From positions 660,081 through 724,080 of the forward strand of contig NZ_RQFT01000012.1 in the NCBI RefSeq assembly GCF_004769525.1: a DNA stretch of 64,000 nt. Reading direction: 5' to 3'. A program made the translations under genes and the position numbers. The notes under the pieces were generated by a model. That model was given only the letters and a program-made list of their open reading frames with translations, was not told the origin of the DNA and did no database searches. Position 1 is the stretch's first letter; each line of letters opens with the position of its first letter. The DNA comes from Leptospira bouyouniensis. GTDB taxonomy: Bacteria > Spirochaetota > Leptospiria > Leptospirales > Leptospiraceae. Positions 9,348 through 18,928 of the stretch are shown here, piece by piece.

Positions 9348-10307
9348 TTAATCAACCTTCTCTGTTTTACGGTGTGCTAAGCGCCAAAAGAAATATGCGA
9401 AACATGCAAGGATCGTCGTAATCAGGAACTGGCTTAAATGTACCACTGTAGCGTAAACTAAACCCTCTCCTGGGTCTCTTCCTAAAATGATAAATCCTGA
9501 AATGATCGCCGCATGGAATACACCAATTCCTGAAGGAGCAGATGGAATCGCAACACCCATTCCTCCTAAAAACATAAAGAGTAAAGCTTCCGGAAATCGA
9601 ACGGGCATTCCGATCAGTAAACCTGCTAGATAGTAAGAAATAGCATAACCAAAAACCCATATTGGTAGAGAATAGGCTAGTGGTTTGATTAGTTTATCCC
9701 CTTGCAAAAACTCTGAAAATTCAACTAAGTGGTGATCTAGTTTGTTTTCATATAGTGATTGTTTGCCGACGATTGAAAAGATTTTTAGTGCAATGGACCT
9801 TAATAAAGATAAAAAGTATTTTACTAAAATAAGACCAACTAACATACCTATGATCACTAAACTAGAAATCAAAAGTAGGCTTAGGTTTTTTGTTTGCCCT
9901 AATCCCATATAAAAAAGAGCAGCTGCTCCAATCACAACCACGGCACCTAAATCCATTACCTTTTCTAAGAAAATTCTACTTAGTAAGTGGGTGAGAGGCA
10001 AATCTGAATCTCTTTTGTTCATGAGTAGTCTTACCAAGTCACCACCACGAGCCGGTAAAACCATATTCAATCCAACTCCAATGATAGCCGTTGAGAAAGA
10101 TTGGTTAATCGTTATCTTTTTTTCTAGGAGATGATACCATCTGATGGAAAAAGGAATGAAAGCCCAAAGGTTAGATAGAATCAGAAGAGGGAATATCCAC
10201 CAATTCACTTTTCCTTCTAATCTTTTGAATTCGCTGATATCAAAGTTCTTTTGTAAAAAATAAATTGCAATGCCTGAAACGATAATTCCAAAAATAAGTT
10301 TTCTCAT
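9348..10307 (-). CDS. Lysylphosphatidylglycerol synthase TM-region (UPF0104) family membrane protein
   Basis: A roughly 320-residue integral membrane protein with about eight hydrophobic segments. Motifs of the LPG_synthase_TM/UPF0104 family are present: FSIRWYHLL, MVLPARGGDLVRLL, LTHLLSRIFLEKVMDL and IPSAPSGIGVFHAAI. The family includes the flippase half of MprF and stand-alone proteins tied to glycolipid or isoprenoid metabolism. No C-terminal aminoacyl-transferase domain is present, so lysyl transfer is unlikely. I chose the ATG at 10307 (MRKLIFG). It is the last gene of the leftward operon that starts near 12847, 14 bp after the HIT gene. Confidence 0.8.
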   Translation of the reverse strand: MRKLIFGIIVSGIAIYFLQKNFDISEFKRLEGKVNWWIFPLLILSNLWAFIPFSIRWYHLLEKKITINQSFSTAIIGVGLNMVLPARGGDLVRLLMNKRDSDLPLTHLLSRIFLEKVMDLGAVVVIGAAALFYMGLGQTKNLSLLLISSLVIIGMLVGLILVKYFLSLLRSIALKIFSIVGKQSLYENKLDHHLVEFSEFLQGDKLIKPLAYSLPIWVFGYAISYYLAGLLIGMPVRFPEALLFMFLGGMGVAIPSAPSGIGVFHAAIISGFIILGRDPGEGLVYATVVHLSQFLITTILACFAYFFWRLAHRKTEKVD

Positions 10308-10320
10308 ATTAATGCTTTTC

Positions 10321-10665
10321 CTATCCTGGTGGCCATTGTAAATGCCTACCACCTAATAAATGAAAATGTATGTGAGAGACTGTTTGACCACCATGGCTCC
10401 CACAATTGTTCACAACACGGTATCCTTTCTCAGAGATTCCATTTTTTTCAGCAAGTTTGGGAATCACCTGGAAAATTTCATGGATCACTTTTGGGTCGAG
10501 TGAATTGATCTCATTCATACTTGTGATATGAATTTTTGGTATGATAAGTAGGTGGATCGGAGCTTGTGGGGTGATGTCATGGAATACAAAAATTGAATCG
10601 GATTCGTATTCTTTCTTGGAAGGAATTTCTCCTTTTATGATCTTACAAAAAATACAGTTTTCCAT
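10321..10665 (-). CDS. HIT-family nucleotide-binding hydrolase (HinT-like)
   Basis: A 114-residue histidine-triad protein. It has the N-terminal CIFCKIIKGEIP, the central PIHLLIIPKIHI and the catalytic triad HIHFHLLGG near the C-terminus, whose middle His is the nucleophile. Proteins of this size hydrolyse purine nucleoside phosphoramidates such as AMP-lysine. The two N-terminal Cys (CxxC) with later His suggest the zinc-binding branch. The start MENCIFC at 10665 overlaps the end of the ROK gene almost exactly (stop at 10667), which indicates tight translational linkage. Confidence 0.92.
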   Translation of the reverse strand: MENCIFCKIIKGEIPSKKEYESDSIFVFHDITPQAPIHLLIIPKIHITSMNEINSLDPKVIHEIFQVIPKLAEKNGISEKGYRVVNNCGSHGGQTVSHIHFHLLGGRHLQWPPG

Positions 10666-10666
10666 A

Positions 10667-11563
10667 TCAAAACTTCTCCTTAACAAATACGAGTGATGCT
10701 GCACCGAGTGTACCAGATATATTTCCACCTGGTCCCATTTTTAATCGCTCATTCAAAACAGAAAAAATTGTCTCGCGGATTTCTTTCTCCAATGGACCAC
10801 CAAACAAATCATAAGACTTCGTGATGCCACCAACAAAAACAACTGCTTCCGGATTGAGTAATTGGACCGCATTTCTGACAGCATGTGCTAAGGTTTTTGT
10901 CCCAAAATCCAAAATATTTTTTGCATCTTTGTTACCAGCCTTAACCAATTCAAAAAAAGCTTCTGCATGAGGGAGTAAAGTGTTTGTTTTTTCCTTGTAT
11001 CGATTTAAAAATCCTTTTGTGGAAAAATAACTTTCGACACAACCTCGAACCCCACAACCACAGAGGGCTCCATCCAAGACTGCTGTGGTATGTCCAATTT
11101 CGATTCCATTCCCAAGGTAACCTGTATACAATTGGCCTTGTTTGACAAATCCTCCACCGATTCCAGTTCCTAGTGTTAGAATTAGTTGGGATTCATATTG
11201 TTTGTAATTTCCGAAAATTGCTTCACCTAACGCTGCGCAATTGGCATCGTTTTCATAAAATACTGGAAGTGAAAATTCTTTTTCTAAAACAGATTTGATC
11301 GGTAAGTTTGAAAGACCTACCATATTGGCACTGTTAAGCATTACACCTGTGTCATTATTGAGAGGTCCAGGAGAACCAACTCCAATTCCTATACTTCCAT
11401 CTTTAAGCGGGCGAATGGTTTCAACGAGCAGTTTTAAAAATGAATCATTGTCTAAGTGTTCTGGCGTTTTTGTGTGATTGGACTTTAGTTCGTTTCCTGT
11501 TTCATCAAAGAGGGAAACTCGGATACTCCCACCACCAATATCAACACCTATGGCTTGTTTCAA
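10667..11563 (-). CDS. ROK-family sugar kinase (glucokinase-like)
   Basis: A 298-residue ROK protein. The N-terminal phosphate-binding loop reads VDIGGGSIRVSLFDE. The catalytic base lies in YENDANCAALGE, the second phosphate loop is LTLGTGIGGG, and the zinc signature is GHTTAVL followed by CGCGVRGCVES (C-x-C-x4-C). There is no N-terminal HTH, so it is a kinase and not a repressor. Glucose is the usual substrate, but N-acetylmannosamine and others occur in the family. It lies between the ABC ATPase gene (4 bp gap) and the HIT gene. Confidence 0.88.
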   Translation of the reverse strand: MKQAIGVDIGGGSIRVSLFDETGNELKSNHTKTPEHLDNDSFLKLLVETIRPLKDGSIGIGVGSPGPLNNDTGVMLNSANMVGLSNLPIKSVLEKEFSLPVFYENDANCAALGEAIFGNYKQYESQLILTLGTGIGGGFVKQGQLYTGYLGNGIEIGHTTAVLDGALCGCGVRGCVESYFSTKGFLNRYKEKTNTLLPHAEAFFELVKAGNKDAKNILDFGTKTLAHAVRNAVQLLNPEAVVFVGGITKSYDLFGGPLEKEIRETIFSVLNERLKMGPGGNISGTLGAASLVFVKEKF

Positions 11564-11567
11564 AACC

Positions 11568-12239
11568 TCACTCTCCCTTGATCACTTGTTCGAACCTTCC
11601 GTTTTTCATTTCATAAACGGTTTGGGCATCAAAGGCGAGTTTCATATCGTGCGTCACAAGAATGATGGAATGATTACGTTTATTGTATTCGTTCAGTAAT
11701 AGTTGAACAAGGTAACTATTTTCTGGATCCAAATCCCCTGAAGGTTCATCGGCAAAAAGGATAGCTGGGTCATTGATAAGTGATCTTGCAATGGCTGCTT
11801 TTTGGATCTGGCCACCAGATAAAGTCCTTGGTAGAGAATTTTGGATATCACCTAATTTTAAATGTTCGATTAGATAATCACATTTTCGGAGGTAGTCATC
11901 GTTTGAGAATTTTTTGGTGAATAAAGCCGGTAGTAGGATATTTTCCTTAATCGTTAGGTTTCCTACAAGTTCCGAAAATTGGAAAACAAGGCCCAGGTCT
12001 CTGGCGCGGATCTCTGCTAACTCTTGTTTGGAAATTTGAGAGAGTTTGATTTGGTCGAACAAAATGTCCCCTTCTGTAGGAGATAACATGCCTGTTAACA
12101 TGGATAAGAGAGTGGTTTTTCCAGAACCTGATGGACCAATGATGGCAACATAGTCCCCTTGGTTCACATCGAAGCTCACCGAACTCACCGCTTCTTCTTT
12201 TCCAAATCGTTTCGTCAGGTTGTGGACACGCAGTAACAT
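11568..12239 (-). CDS. ABC transporter ATP-binding protein, LolD/MacB type
   Basis: A 223-residue ATPase with Walker [10 protein letters not shown] (about 34-42), Q-loop [10 protein letters not shown], signature [12 protein letters not shown], Walker [13 protein letters not shown] and H-loop ILVTHD. Length and sequence fit the LolD/MacB/FtsE group, which drives FtsX-like permeases in lipoprotein release or efflux. Its start overlaps the stop of the upstream permease gene (TAATG), so the two are very likely partners. The signature is LSGGQ followed by I instead of the usual Q/R, a mild change. Confidence 0.9.
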   Translation of the reverse strand: MLLRVHNLTKRFGKEEAVSSVSFDVNQGDYVAIIGPSGSGKTTLLSMLTGMLSPTEGDILFDQIKLSQISKQELAEIRARDLGLVFQFSELVGNLTIKENILLPALFTKKFSNDDYLRKCDYLIEHLKLGDIQNSLPRTLSGGQIQKAAIARSLINDPAILFADEPSGDLDPENSYLVQLLLNEYNKRNHSIILVTHDMKLAFDAQTVYEMKNGRFEQVIKGE

Positions 12240-12847
12240 TATTTTTGTCTCCGTATGGACTGATAGGGGTCCATATACGTGCTAATGCCAACGGTTGGAA
12301 ATGCGACAGCGATACCTAAAAATAGAAATAACACCAAACATGTGAAAACGGACTTAACTTCCCCCCAAATCCCAAAGTCGGGAGGGGGAGGTAACAATCC
12401 CATGTTGATAAGGATTGCGAGGAGGAAACTCGGTAAAAATAGGAAAAATAAGGACAACGAATGTAAAAAGATACATCCCATTCGGTTTCCCCCGACTGCC
12501 ATCATCACTCCAATCTCACCAAGTCCATGCAGGCAGTGGAAGAAAAATAAAGTCATGAGTGCAAAGCTTGTGGCGTAAAAAAGAATCTGAGGAGACTTGT
12601 CAAAGGAAACGATACTAGTAAGAGACACTCCCCCGTATAGGTGGAAGTGGATCCGTACCGCAAGTACGAGGAAAGTAAAAACAAGGGTTCCTACAAGGCC
12701 ATAGGCCAAGGAATAAAGACGATCTCTTGAGAGAAGTCGAAGAGCAAACGAAATGTAGGTGAGTTGTATCACTTCCAGGACAGAATTGACGTAAGACTCT
12801 TTTTTACCAACCAAAATAGGAAAATAGGAAGTATTCGAATTTGGCAT
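12239..12847 (-). CDS. Small FtsX-like ABC permease
   Basis: A 202-residue membrane protein with four hydrophobic segments. The FtsX/MacB permease signature is visible: a cytoplasmic loop reading [13 protein letters not shown], then two TM helices, then a terminal [10 protein letters not shown] that matches the DP-x-E-A-L-R end of the family. The large periplasmic domain that normally lies between TM1 and TM2 is reduced to about 15-20 residues (from FHLYGGVSL). Its stop overlaps the start of the ATPase gene. The ATG at 12847 overlaps the start of the divergent TPR gene by 7 bp and has no clear ribosome-binding site, so the true start may lie further in. Confidence 0.7.
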   Translation of the reverse strand: MPNSNTSYFPILVGKKESYVNSVLEVIQLTYISFALRLLSRDRLYSLAYGLVGTLVFTFLVLAVRIHFHLYGGVSLTSIVSFDKSPQILFYATSFALMTLFFFHCLHGLGEIGVMMAVGGNRMGCIFLHSLSLFFLFLPSFLLAILINMGLLPPPPDFGIWGEVKSVFTCLVLFLFLGIAVAFPTVGISTYMDPYQSIRRQK

Positions 12848-14385
12848 TTTTTATCTTTGTAGGAGCCGCTGTGATTTTGCTTGGGTTTCTTTTGACCTTT
12901 GTCATTGGGCAAAGGCGGGATAGTTATGCCAAAGCCCTAAGCCTTGCGACTTTAGGGAATTTTCTAGATGCGAGAGCACTCGTTCGAGAAAAGTTAGAGG
13001 AAGACCACCAAAATCCATACGGTCACTACGTGATGGCAAAAATTTATGCCATGGAAAATGATCCACTCAACGAGGCAAAACACCTCGAAATCATCAAAAA
13101 AAATAACCGTTATACCAAAGAAATAGACCAAGTAACGGTATCCAACCGAATCGCTGAGATTTATTATAACAAAGATTTTTTTGAAGAAGCATTTTTCCAT
13201 TACCTGGACACACTCCATGTTGACAGGTCGAATCCGATTGCCTGTATTCGTTTGGGTTTTATGGCACTTGGTCAGAAAGAATTCAAAATTGCGGATCATT
13301 TTTTTGCAAGAATCCCTGAGGAAAAAATCAACCTGGCCTCATATTATATCGCCAAAGGTGTGATCTCGGGTGTCACTGGCGGGGGTAAAGAACGAGAGTA
13401 TTTTGAAAAGGCTTACAAAATTGAAAAAACTCCTGTCTCTGGATTTTTATATGCCTTATCACTTTCCCGCGAAAACAAACACAAAGATGCGGTAAAAACT
13501 GCAATCGCCATTAGTGAACAAATCGATGATGAATTTGTCCGTTTTACTTTATTCCAGTTCCTAATGACAGAAGCCATTCTAATGCAAAATTTTCCTGAAG
13601 CTTTGAAGTATGGTAGATTGTGTCTTGAGATGGCAAAACTCAATGCATGGCAGAGTGAAATCACAGAGTGTAGTATCCATTTTGCGATGATCACAACGTA
13701 CATGGGCCGTTACGATGAAGGGGCCGAATATTTAATTGAAGCAGAAGCGGAAAGATTGGATGATCCAGATGTGGTTGCCCTTGCCAATTTAAAGTATCGA
13801 TTGGAACGCGGAACGGGTACTATTGAGTCATTAACACATGAATATGATCTTACTCGCGAATTGAATTTACTGTCTGTGAATTTATTTCCAAACTCCCGTT
13901 ATTTTGAATTAAGTGGGATGCGTTCTTCCAAACCATTTAATATCAAAGGAATGGTGGATGAGAGTGGGAAAAAACTCACATCCAAATTGGATATGCTTGG
14001 TCTTGATAAATTTGAAAAATTCATCAGTTTACAAGGAACCAATTTTAAAAACCAAGCCACAAGGATGGTGATGAGTCTAGGATATCGAGTGACAAAAGAG
14101 ATATCAAACCCAGAAGCAGATGGTGTCAATTTACTCGCTTCTTCCAAAGAAGATGTAAACAAACGAGCACTCTTTCGAGTGAGAAAATGGAAAGATGCAA
14201 AGGTATCCGATGTTTTCCTTCGTGAAATGACAAACCAAATGGAAGATATGGGAGCAACCAAAGGGTATGTGATTGGAAATTTTGATGTAACAGAAGCAGG
14301 GAAAAAAATCATCGCCGCAAGTAATGGAGCACTTGAGATGTATTCTGGTGATATGTTCGAAGACCTTCTCAACAAAACAATGTAA
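12841..14385 (+). CDS. Membrane-anchored TPR protein with a degenerate Mrr-like nuclease domain
   Basis: A 514-residue protein. Residues 2-22 form one TM helix (FIFVGAAVILLGFLLTFVIG). Residues about 28-320 are helical repeats of TPR type (FLDARALVREKL, AEIYYNKDFFEEAFFHYLD). After a linker, residues about 385-514 resemble the Mrr restriction-endonuclease fold: a helix ending TRMVMSLGYRV, EADGVNLL with Asp at about 427, a strand LFRVRKWK, and a helix-strand unit ending GATKGYVIGNFDVTEAG. The canonical (Q/E)-x-K is not clear, so activity is doubtful. The TTG at 12841 has AGGAAG 9 bp upstream. The gene overlaps the next one at TAATG. Confidence 0.65.
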   Translation: MAFFIFVGAAVILLGFLLTFVIGQRRDSYAKALSLATLGNFLDARALVREKLEEDHQNPYGHYVMAKIYAMENDPLNEAKHLEIIKKNNRYTKEIDQVTVSNRIAEIYYNKDFFEEAFFHYLDTLHVDRSNPIACIRLGFMALGQKEFKIADHFFARIPEEKINLASYYIAKGVISGVTGGGKEREYFEKAYKIEKTPVSGFLYALSLSRENKHKDAVKTAIAISEQIDDEFVRFTLFQFLMTEAILMQNFPEALKYGRLCLEMAKLNAWQSEITECSIHFAMITTYMGRYDEGAEYLIEAEAERLDDPDVVALANLKYRLERGTGTIESLTHEYDLTRELNLLSVNLFPNSRYFELSGMRSSKPFNIKGMVDESGKKLTSKLDMLGLDKFEKFISLQGTNFKNQATRMVMSLGYRVTKEISNPEADGVNLLASSKEDVNKRALFRVRKWKDAKVSDVFLREMTNQMEDMGATKGYVIGNFDVTEAGKKIIAASNGALEMYSGDMFEDLLNKTM

Positions 14386-15032
14386 TGCGAAGACTTATTA
14401 ACTCTTTTATTTCCTTTTTTTCCCATTTTCGGATTCCATTTTCTCGGATTACCTATATCGTTTTTTTAATCCTTCTTTTTTGGTTTTGTTTTTGTTTGAG
14501 CCCAAAACAAAATACATCTAAAGTTATAGATAGCCAAACGAAGGAAGTCCAAAAGACAAAAGAGCAATGCCCATTTCCCGTTTTTTTGGGAACAATGTAT
14601 GGGGATGGGATATCAAATTTTGATAAAACTTTTATTCTTTTTGAGATAAAACAACTGTTAATTGATCTTTGTGAAGGCCATTTTCAACATTTACTCTCCT
14701 TTGTTCACAGAGAAACAGGTTTATTTGTCGATGCAAAGGGTTATTGGACAACAGAAGAAGTGAGATTAGATCTAATTGACCCAAATGGATACTTTTCGTT
14801 ATATTATTTTGACCAAACCAAACTTAACCAAAAAAAAGGTTCTGATGGTAATCTTACTATTTTAGATGTTTTTAAACAAGCGGGCCCAGTGTATGCTGAT
14901 TTTTATGTAGGTTCAAAGGAAGAAGTGGAAGTGAAATTTCGGTTTCCGGAAAAACCAAAATTAGAACGTTACCTCATCAATCCAAGTTTCATCAAAAAAC
15001 AAAACAATTGGTATTTACACCGTATGTTTTGA
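14385..15032 (+). CDS. Conserved-looking exported protein of unknown function
   Basis: A 215-residue protein whose first 40 residues carry a hydrophobic segment (IVFLILLFWFCFCLSP), either a signal anchor or a lipoprotein signal; the FWFC and FCFC cysteines could be acylated. The remainder has a FVHRETGLFVDAKG segment and a FRFPEKPKLERYL segment near the end, compact and soluble-looking. I do not recognise the family. The start overlaps the stop of the TPR gene (TAATG), which implies co-translation. It is convergent with ruvA, with 1 bp between stops. Confidence 0.65.
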   Translation: MRRLINSFISFFSHFRIPFSRITYIVFLILLFWFCFCLSPKQNTSKVIDSQTKEVQKTKEQCPFPVFLGTMYGDGISNFDKTFILFEIKQLLIDLCEGHFQHLLSFVHRETGLFVDAKGYWTTEEVRLDLIDPNGYFSLYYFDQTKLNQKKGSDGNLTILDVFKQAGPVYADFYVGSKEEVEVKFRFPEKPKLERYLINPSFIKKQNNWYLHRMF

Positions 15033-15033
15033 A

Positions 15034-15633
15034 TTATCTTGTACCAGTAATCACCTGTTTGACGATGTCAGAGGCACTGAGTCCTGGATTTAATTTTTTA
15101 GCATCAGTTACTTGTTTGGTGGCAGTTTTCTCATCAAAACCAAGTTGAATGAGAGCAAGTGTCGCAAGGTCTGTTTCTCGATCCACAAAACTGATTTCGG
15201 TTGTCCCCTCATTTAAGAACATTTCGAATTTTTTAAGATTTTGTTTGATCTCAAATAGAATTTTTTCAGATGTTTTCCCTTTCACTTTTGGGATTTTTTC
15301 TAAGGTTTTTTTGTCATCTGCCTTGGCGATCTGGTACAAATCATCGGCTTGGAAAAAGGAAAGGATTTTTAAGGCAGTGAGTTCTCCAATGCCATGGAGG
15401 GATTTGATGAGTTCAAATAATTCACGGTCTTTTTTTGAATTAAAACCGAATAACCTTTGTGCGCGATCGGTAATGGAGTGGTAGGTATGGATAAAAATTT
15501 CTGAATTGAGTTTGTCCTGACACTCTAAGTGTAAGGGGAATGGAATCAACACTTCATACCCCACACCCGACACTTCCACCACCAAACGATCAATTTCTAA
15601 TTGGAGTAATTTTCCACGTAAACTTGCTATCAT
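15034..15633 (-). CDS. ruvA: Holliday junction branch migration protein RuvA
   Basis: A 199-residue RuvA. It has the N-terminal OB fold (MIASLRGKLLQLE, VSGVGYEVLIP), tandem helix-hairpin-helix motifs (SLHGIGELTALKIL and LEKIPKVKGKTSEKIL) and the C-terminal domain III (ALIQLGFDEKTATKQV) that contacts RuvB. RuvA tetramers bind four-way junctions and load the RuvB motor. I chose the ATG at 15633 because it gives the canonical start; the longer frame upstream has no family similarity and overlaps the divergent patatin gene region. ruvB and ruvC are not in the window. Confidence 0.95.
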   Translation of the reverse strand: MIASLRGKLLQLEIDRLVVEVSGVGYEVLIPFPLHLECQDKLNSEIFIHTYHSITDRAQRLFGFNSKKDRELFELIKSLHGIGELTALKILSFFQADDLYQIAKADDKKTLEKIPKVKGKTSEKILFEIKQNLKKFEMFLNEGTTEISFVDRETDLATLALIQLGFDEKTATKQVTDAKKLNPGLSASDIVKQVITGTR

Positions 15634-15733
15634 ATGCCACTTCTTCTTTCCCATTGTAAGGACAAGAGAAATATGACTACTCTTCTTTTTTGATTGGATT
15701 GAAGTTTGTTTTTTTCGAAATCCAAAAGGTTGC

Positions 15734-17644
15734 TTGAAATTTTTTAATCCTTTCTCTATAACCTTAGCTGTGAAACGAATCCGAAAATCAAAAAACCCTA
15801 GCCTTGCGCAGTATCTAACCTTGGCAGATTTGTTTCGCAATTTGCCTCACTCGGTTTTACGTGAGATGATGGACCACACCGTTCGTGAATTTTTAAAAGG
15901 AGGGGAGGTTCTATTTTTAGAAAATTCCATAGGGAACGATTTGTACATTCTCGCTGCAGGCAAACTCCGGTATGAAAAACGTGGCCCCGATGGAAATCTT
16001 CGTGATATTGGAGAATTCAAACGACTTGATATCATTGGAGAACTCAGTTTGTTTACGGGTGAAAAAAGGTCAGCAACGGTAAAAGCAGTACGCGACTCGG
16101 AACTCATCCGAGTGCCAAGAGAAGTGGCACTTTCTATCCTTATCAAATACCCAGAAAGTCTTTTACAAATCACAAAGATCATCGCCGAACGTTTGGCACA
16201 TGCCAAAACAGAAACAAAAGGATTTGTCCCACAAGCCAAAACTTTTTCTCTTCTTTCATCGCTCCCTGAAAAAACGATCTTCGATGCCATCCATTATCTT
16301 GGGATTGTTTTTTTACGATACGGATCATTTTATGTCGTCGACGAATCATTGTTCAATGAACGTATGAAAGAGTTAGAAAAATTGGAGGAAGTTGACCGTG
16401 AACCTTGGATCATTCGATTTTTCACTCAAATTGAATCGGAATATGATTATATTTTTTATGTATTAAAAGATGAAGACAAACTTAGCTCATTTGTTGAACG
16501 GGCTCTACGCCAATCCGATAGTTTTGTCTATATCAAAGAAGCTAATAATACACCTAGTTGTATCCAATTAGAATCACTCATTGATAAACGAAAATACAAC
16601 GATCGAAATCACATACTGGTTCTCATTCAACCTAATAAAAATTATGTGATCCCTGGTACGATACAACATTTACAAAAACGTAAATTTCATAGGCATTTTC
16701 ATGTCCATATGGAAAGAATGGATACTTGGGAAAGATTAGGTAGGGGTTTACTCGGAAAGTCCGTTGGTCTTGCATTAGGTGGCGGTGGTGCGAAAGGATT
16801 TGCTCATTTAGGAGTTTTAAAGGCACTCGAAGAAAATCAAATTCCCATTGATATGGTTTCTGGTACAAGTGCAGGGTCAATTTTTGCTGCTCTTATTGCT
16901 ATGGGAGAAACAAGTGAAGGTAGCAAAATAAAGGCAAAAGAGTTTTGGGTATCAAAGGATCTTTTGAATGAATATACGATCCCACTTTTATCACTTACCA
17001 CTGGGAAAAAGTATACAGAAGCAATCCGAAATTTTTTTGGTGATATCCAAATCGAAGATTTATGGATCCCTTATTTTTCCATAGCCACAAACCTTTCTCA
17101 TTCGGAAATCCAAGTCCAAGAAGTTGGAAGTTTATGGAAAGCAATTCGAGCGAGTACTTCCATTCCAGGAGTTGTGCCTCCTTTCATTGATGATGGAATT
17201 GTGTATGTTGATGGAGGTGTACTCGACAATGTCCCTGGGATCAGTTTGAAAGAACGTGGAGTTGGGAAGGTGATTTCTGTAGATGTGTTTGGTGATATTT
17301 ACCCAGACCAAGACCGAGAACTCTGTGAATATTTTGACAATAAAAATCCAGGTGTGATGACAAATCCGTTCTTTCAGATGACAAACCTCATCAATTTTCA
17401 AGACTTGATGAAACCAAAATTCCCACCCATTGGTGATATCATCATTCGATCCATTTTGGCATCCAGTCGAGAACGGATCCGACAAACAGAAAAGATTTCG
17501 GATTTGTTCTTACAAATTCCAACAAATAATTTTGGATTACTCGATTGGTTTGCTTACGAACGTTTGATTGAACTAGGATACATTTCATCTGTTGAGAAAA
17601 TTAAAATGAACCGTGAGAAATTTATAAATCCTTCTTTACAATAA
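15734..17644 (+). CDS. Patatin-like phospholipase with N-terminal cyclic-nucleotide-binding domain (NTE family)
   Basis: A protein of about 630 residues. Residues about 30-150 are a cNMP-binding-type jelly roll (GGEVLFLENSIGNDLYIL, IIGELSLFTGEKRSATVKA). A middle region of about 190 residues is unassigned. The patatin domain begins near residue 335 with the oxyanion loop LGGGGAKGFAHLGVL, the nucleophile motif GTSAG, and the Asp of VYVDGGVLDNVPG. The catalytic Ser-Asp dyad is complete. This layout matches bacterial neuropathy-target-esterase homologues, serine (lyso)phospholipases. Starts are weak: TTG at 15734 or GTG at 15770, neither with good spacing. It lies 26 bp before the NlpC gene. Confidence 0.88.
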   Translation: MKFFNPFSITLAVKRIRKSKNPSLAQYLTLADLFRNLPHSVLREMMDHTVREFLKGGEVLFLENSIGNDLYILAAGKLRYEKRGPDGNLRDIGEFKRLDIIGELSLFTGEKRSATVKAVRDSELIRVPREVALSILIKYPESLLQITKIIAERLAHAKTETKGFVPQAKTFSLLSSLPEKTIFDAIHYLGIVFLRYGSFYVVDESLFNERMKELEKLEEVDREPWIIRFFTQIESEYDYIFYVLKDEDKLSSFVERALRQSDSFVYIKEANNTPSCIQLESLIDKRKYNDRNHILVLIQPNKNYVIPGTIQHLQKRKFHRHFHVHMERMDTWERLGRGLLGKSVGLALGGGGAKGFAHLGVLKALEENQIPIDMVSGTSAGSIFAALIAMGETSEGSKIKAKEFWVSKDLLNEYTIPLLSLTTGKKYTEAIRNFFGDIQIEDLWIPYFSIATNLSHSEIQVQEVGSLWKAIRASTSIPGVVPPFIDDGIVYVDGGVLDNVPGISLKERGVGKVISVDVFGDIYPDQDRELCEYFDNKNPGVMTNPFFQMTNLINFQDLMKPKFPPIGDIIIRSILASSRERIRQTEKISDLFLQIPTNNFGLLDWFAYERLIELGYISSVEKIKMNREKFINPSLQ

Positions 17645-17670
17645 AATGTTTACAGTCTACTCATTGGGAC

Positions 17671-18927
17671 ATGTTTTCAAAATGTTTTTTGCAATCCTTC
17701 AACCGAATATTTTTTCTTTTGGTACTCTTTTTTCCTTACCTTATATATTCACAAAACCTAGATAGTTTACTTGAAACCGGATATAACAAACAAGAAACCT
17801 TACTCATCCGAAATGAGATCCGAAAAAAACTGGGAGAACGAGCCAACCAAAAAGACATCCAAACTATCATCCAGTCCCTTCGTGTTTGGGCTGTGTTTGA
17901 ATCAATGCCTGCTTCTGAATTTGCCATGGAAGTTGAACGATTTGTCGTTTTAGCGGACCATGGGTATCTTTGGGAAGAGGTAGAGGAACTCATTCCTTAT
18001 TTCATCACGGTCAAACCAACAAAATCTGAAATTCCTTTTCTTGGAAAATTTTACAAAGAAATGAATTTAAGCCAGGTTCCAGAGGAAGAGATTTTGTATT
18101 TTTTCCAATTGGCAAAAAAAAATCGTTGGAGTGGTGACACAGTTTTTGTGGCAGGAAGGTTATATGTTTTGCTTCGAAAAAAGGAACCTAACTCTGGTTT
18201 GGTCTTTAAACAATTGGAAAATAAATTACCTAAAAAAATTTCTTCTTTAATTCCAGAAAAGCAAAAGAAACTTTTAGCAGAGATCAAAGGAGAATTCAAA
18301 GTTGATACTACTGATTCTAAGTGGAATTTGGTGGTTGACGATACACTTTCTGTACTTTCGGGCAAAAATTCTATCAAAGATTTTGAAGTTTCTAGTAGGA
18401 GAACAGAAATCATCTGGAATGAGGAAGGGGAATGGATCACAAAAGAACGTCCAAAACTTGACCCAGGTCTTATTTTTAACGAAGCACAATACGACGTTGT
18501 CACAACTCCAAACCAAGGACATAAAGAATCCAAACGGAAACTTGTGGATCCCGTGGGTAGACAATGGATTGGTACACCTTATCTCTATGGTGGTTATTCT
18601 AAACGTGGAATTGATTGTTCTGGTCTCACCAAATCGATATTAACCGACCCAAAAATTGGGATGAAAGAAAAAGCCATCCCAAGGTCCGCAAAAGACCAGT
18701 CCCTCATAGGAAAATTTGTCACAAGAGAAAAACAAGAGATTGGGAATCTAGTGTTTTTTTCAGCCTCTCCTAATGCAAAAAAAATCACACATGTGGGACT
18801 TGTTTTGGAGAATGGAAATTTTATCCATGCATCGACAAGTCGTGGAGTTGTCATACAGTCTTTAAGCGAAAAATGGTGGAAAGAAAGGTATGTAACAGGT
18901 AGAGATATTTTTACTGGTGGCAATTGA
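17671..18927 (+). CDS. NlpC/P60-family cell-wall peptidase, exported
   Basis: A 418-residue protein with an N-terminal signal peptide (IFFLLVLFFPYLIYS). The first 290 residues are mostly helical and not recognised. The C-terminal 125 residues are an NlpC/P60 domain: YLYGGYSKRGIDCSG with the nucleophile Cys at about 316, THVGLVLENG with the His at about 374, and a third polar residue in FIHAS. Such enzymes cut the D-Glu to diamino acid bond in peptidoglycan stems. It lies between two patatin-like phospholipase genes, overlapping close to the second, so the three may form an envelope-remodelling operon. Confidence 0.88.
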   Translation: MFSKCFLQSFNRIFFLLVLFFPYLIYSQNLDSLLETGYNKQETLLIRNEIRKKLGERANQKDIQTIIQSLRVWAVFESMPASEFAMEVERFVVLADHGYLWEEVEELIPYFITVKPTKSEIPFLGKFYKEMNLSQVPEEEILYFFQLAKKNRWSGDTVFVAGRLYVLLRKKEPNSGLVFKQLENKLPKKISSLIPEKQKKLLAEIKGEFKVDTTDSKWNLVVDDTLSVLSGKNSIKDFEVSSRRTEIIWNEEGEWITKERPKLDPGLIFNEAQYDVVTTPNQGHKESKRKLVDPVGRQWIGTPYLYGGYSKRGIDCSGLTKSILTDPKIGMKEKAIPRSAKDQSLIGKFVTREKQEIGNLVFFSASPNAKKITHVGLVLENGNFIHASTSRGVVIQSLSEKWWKERYVTGRDIFTGGN

Positions 18928-18928
18928 T

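Noticed and set aside
15634..15840. N-terminal extension of RuvA
   Set aside because: The upstream part has no RuvA similarity; the canonical MIASLRG start is at 15633.
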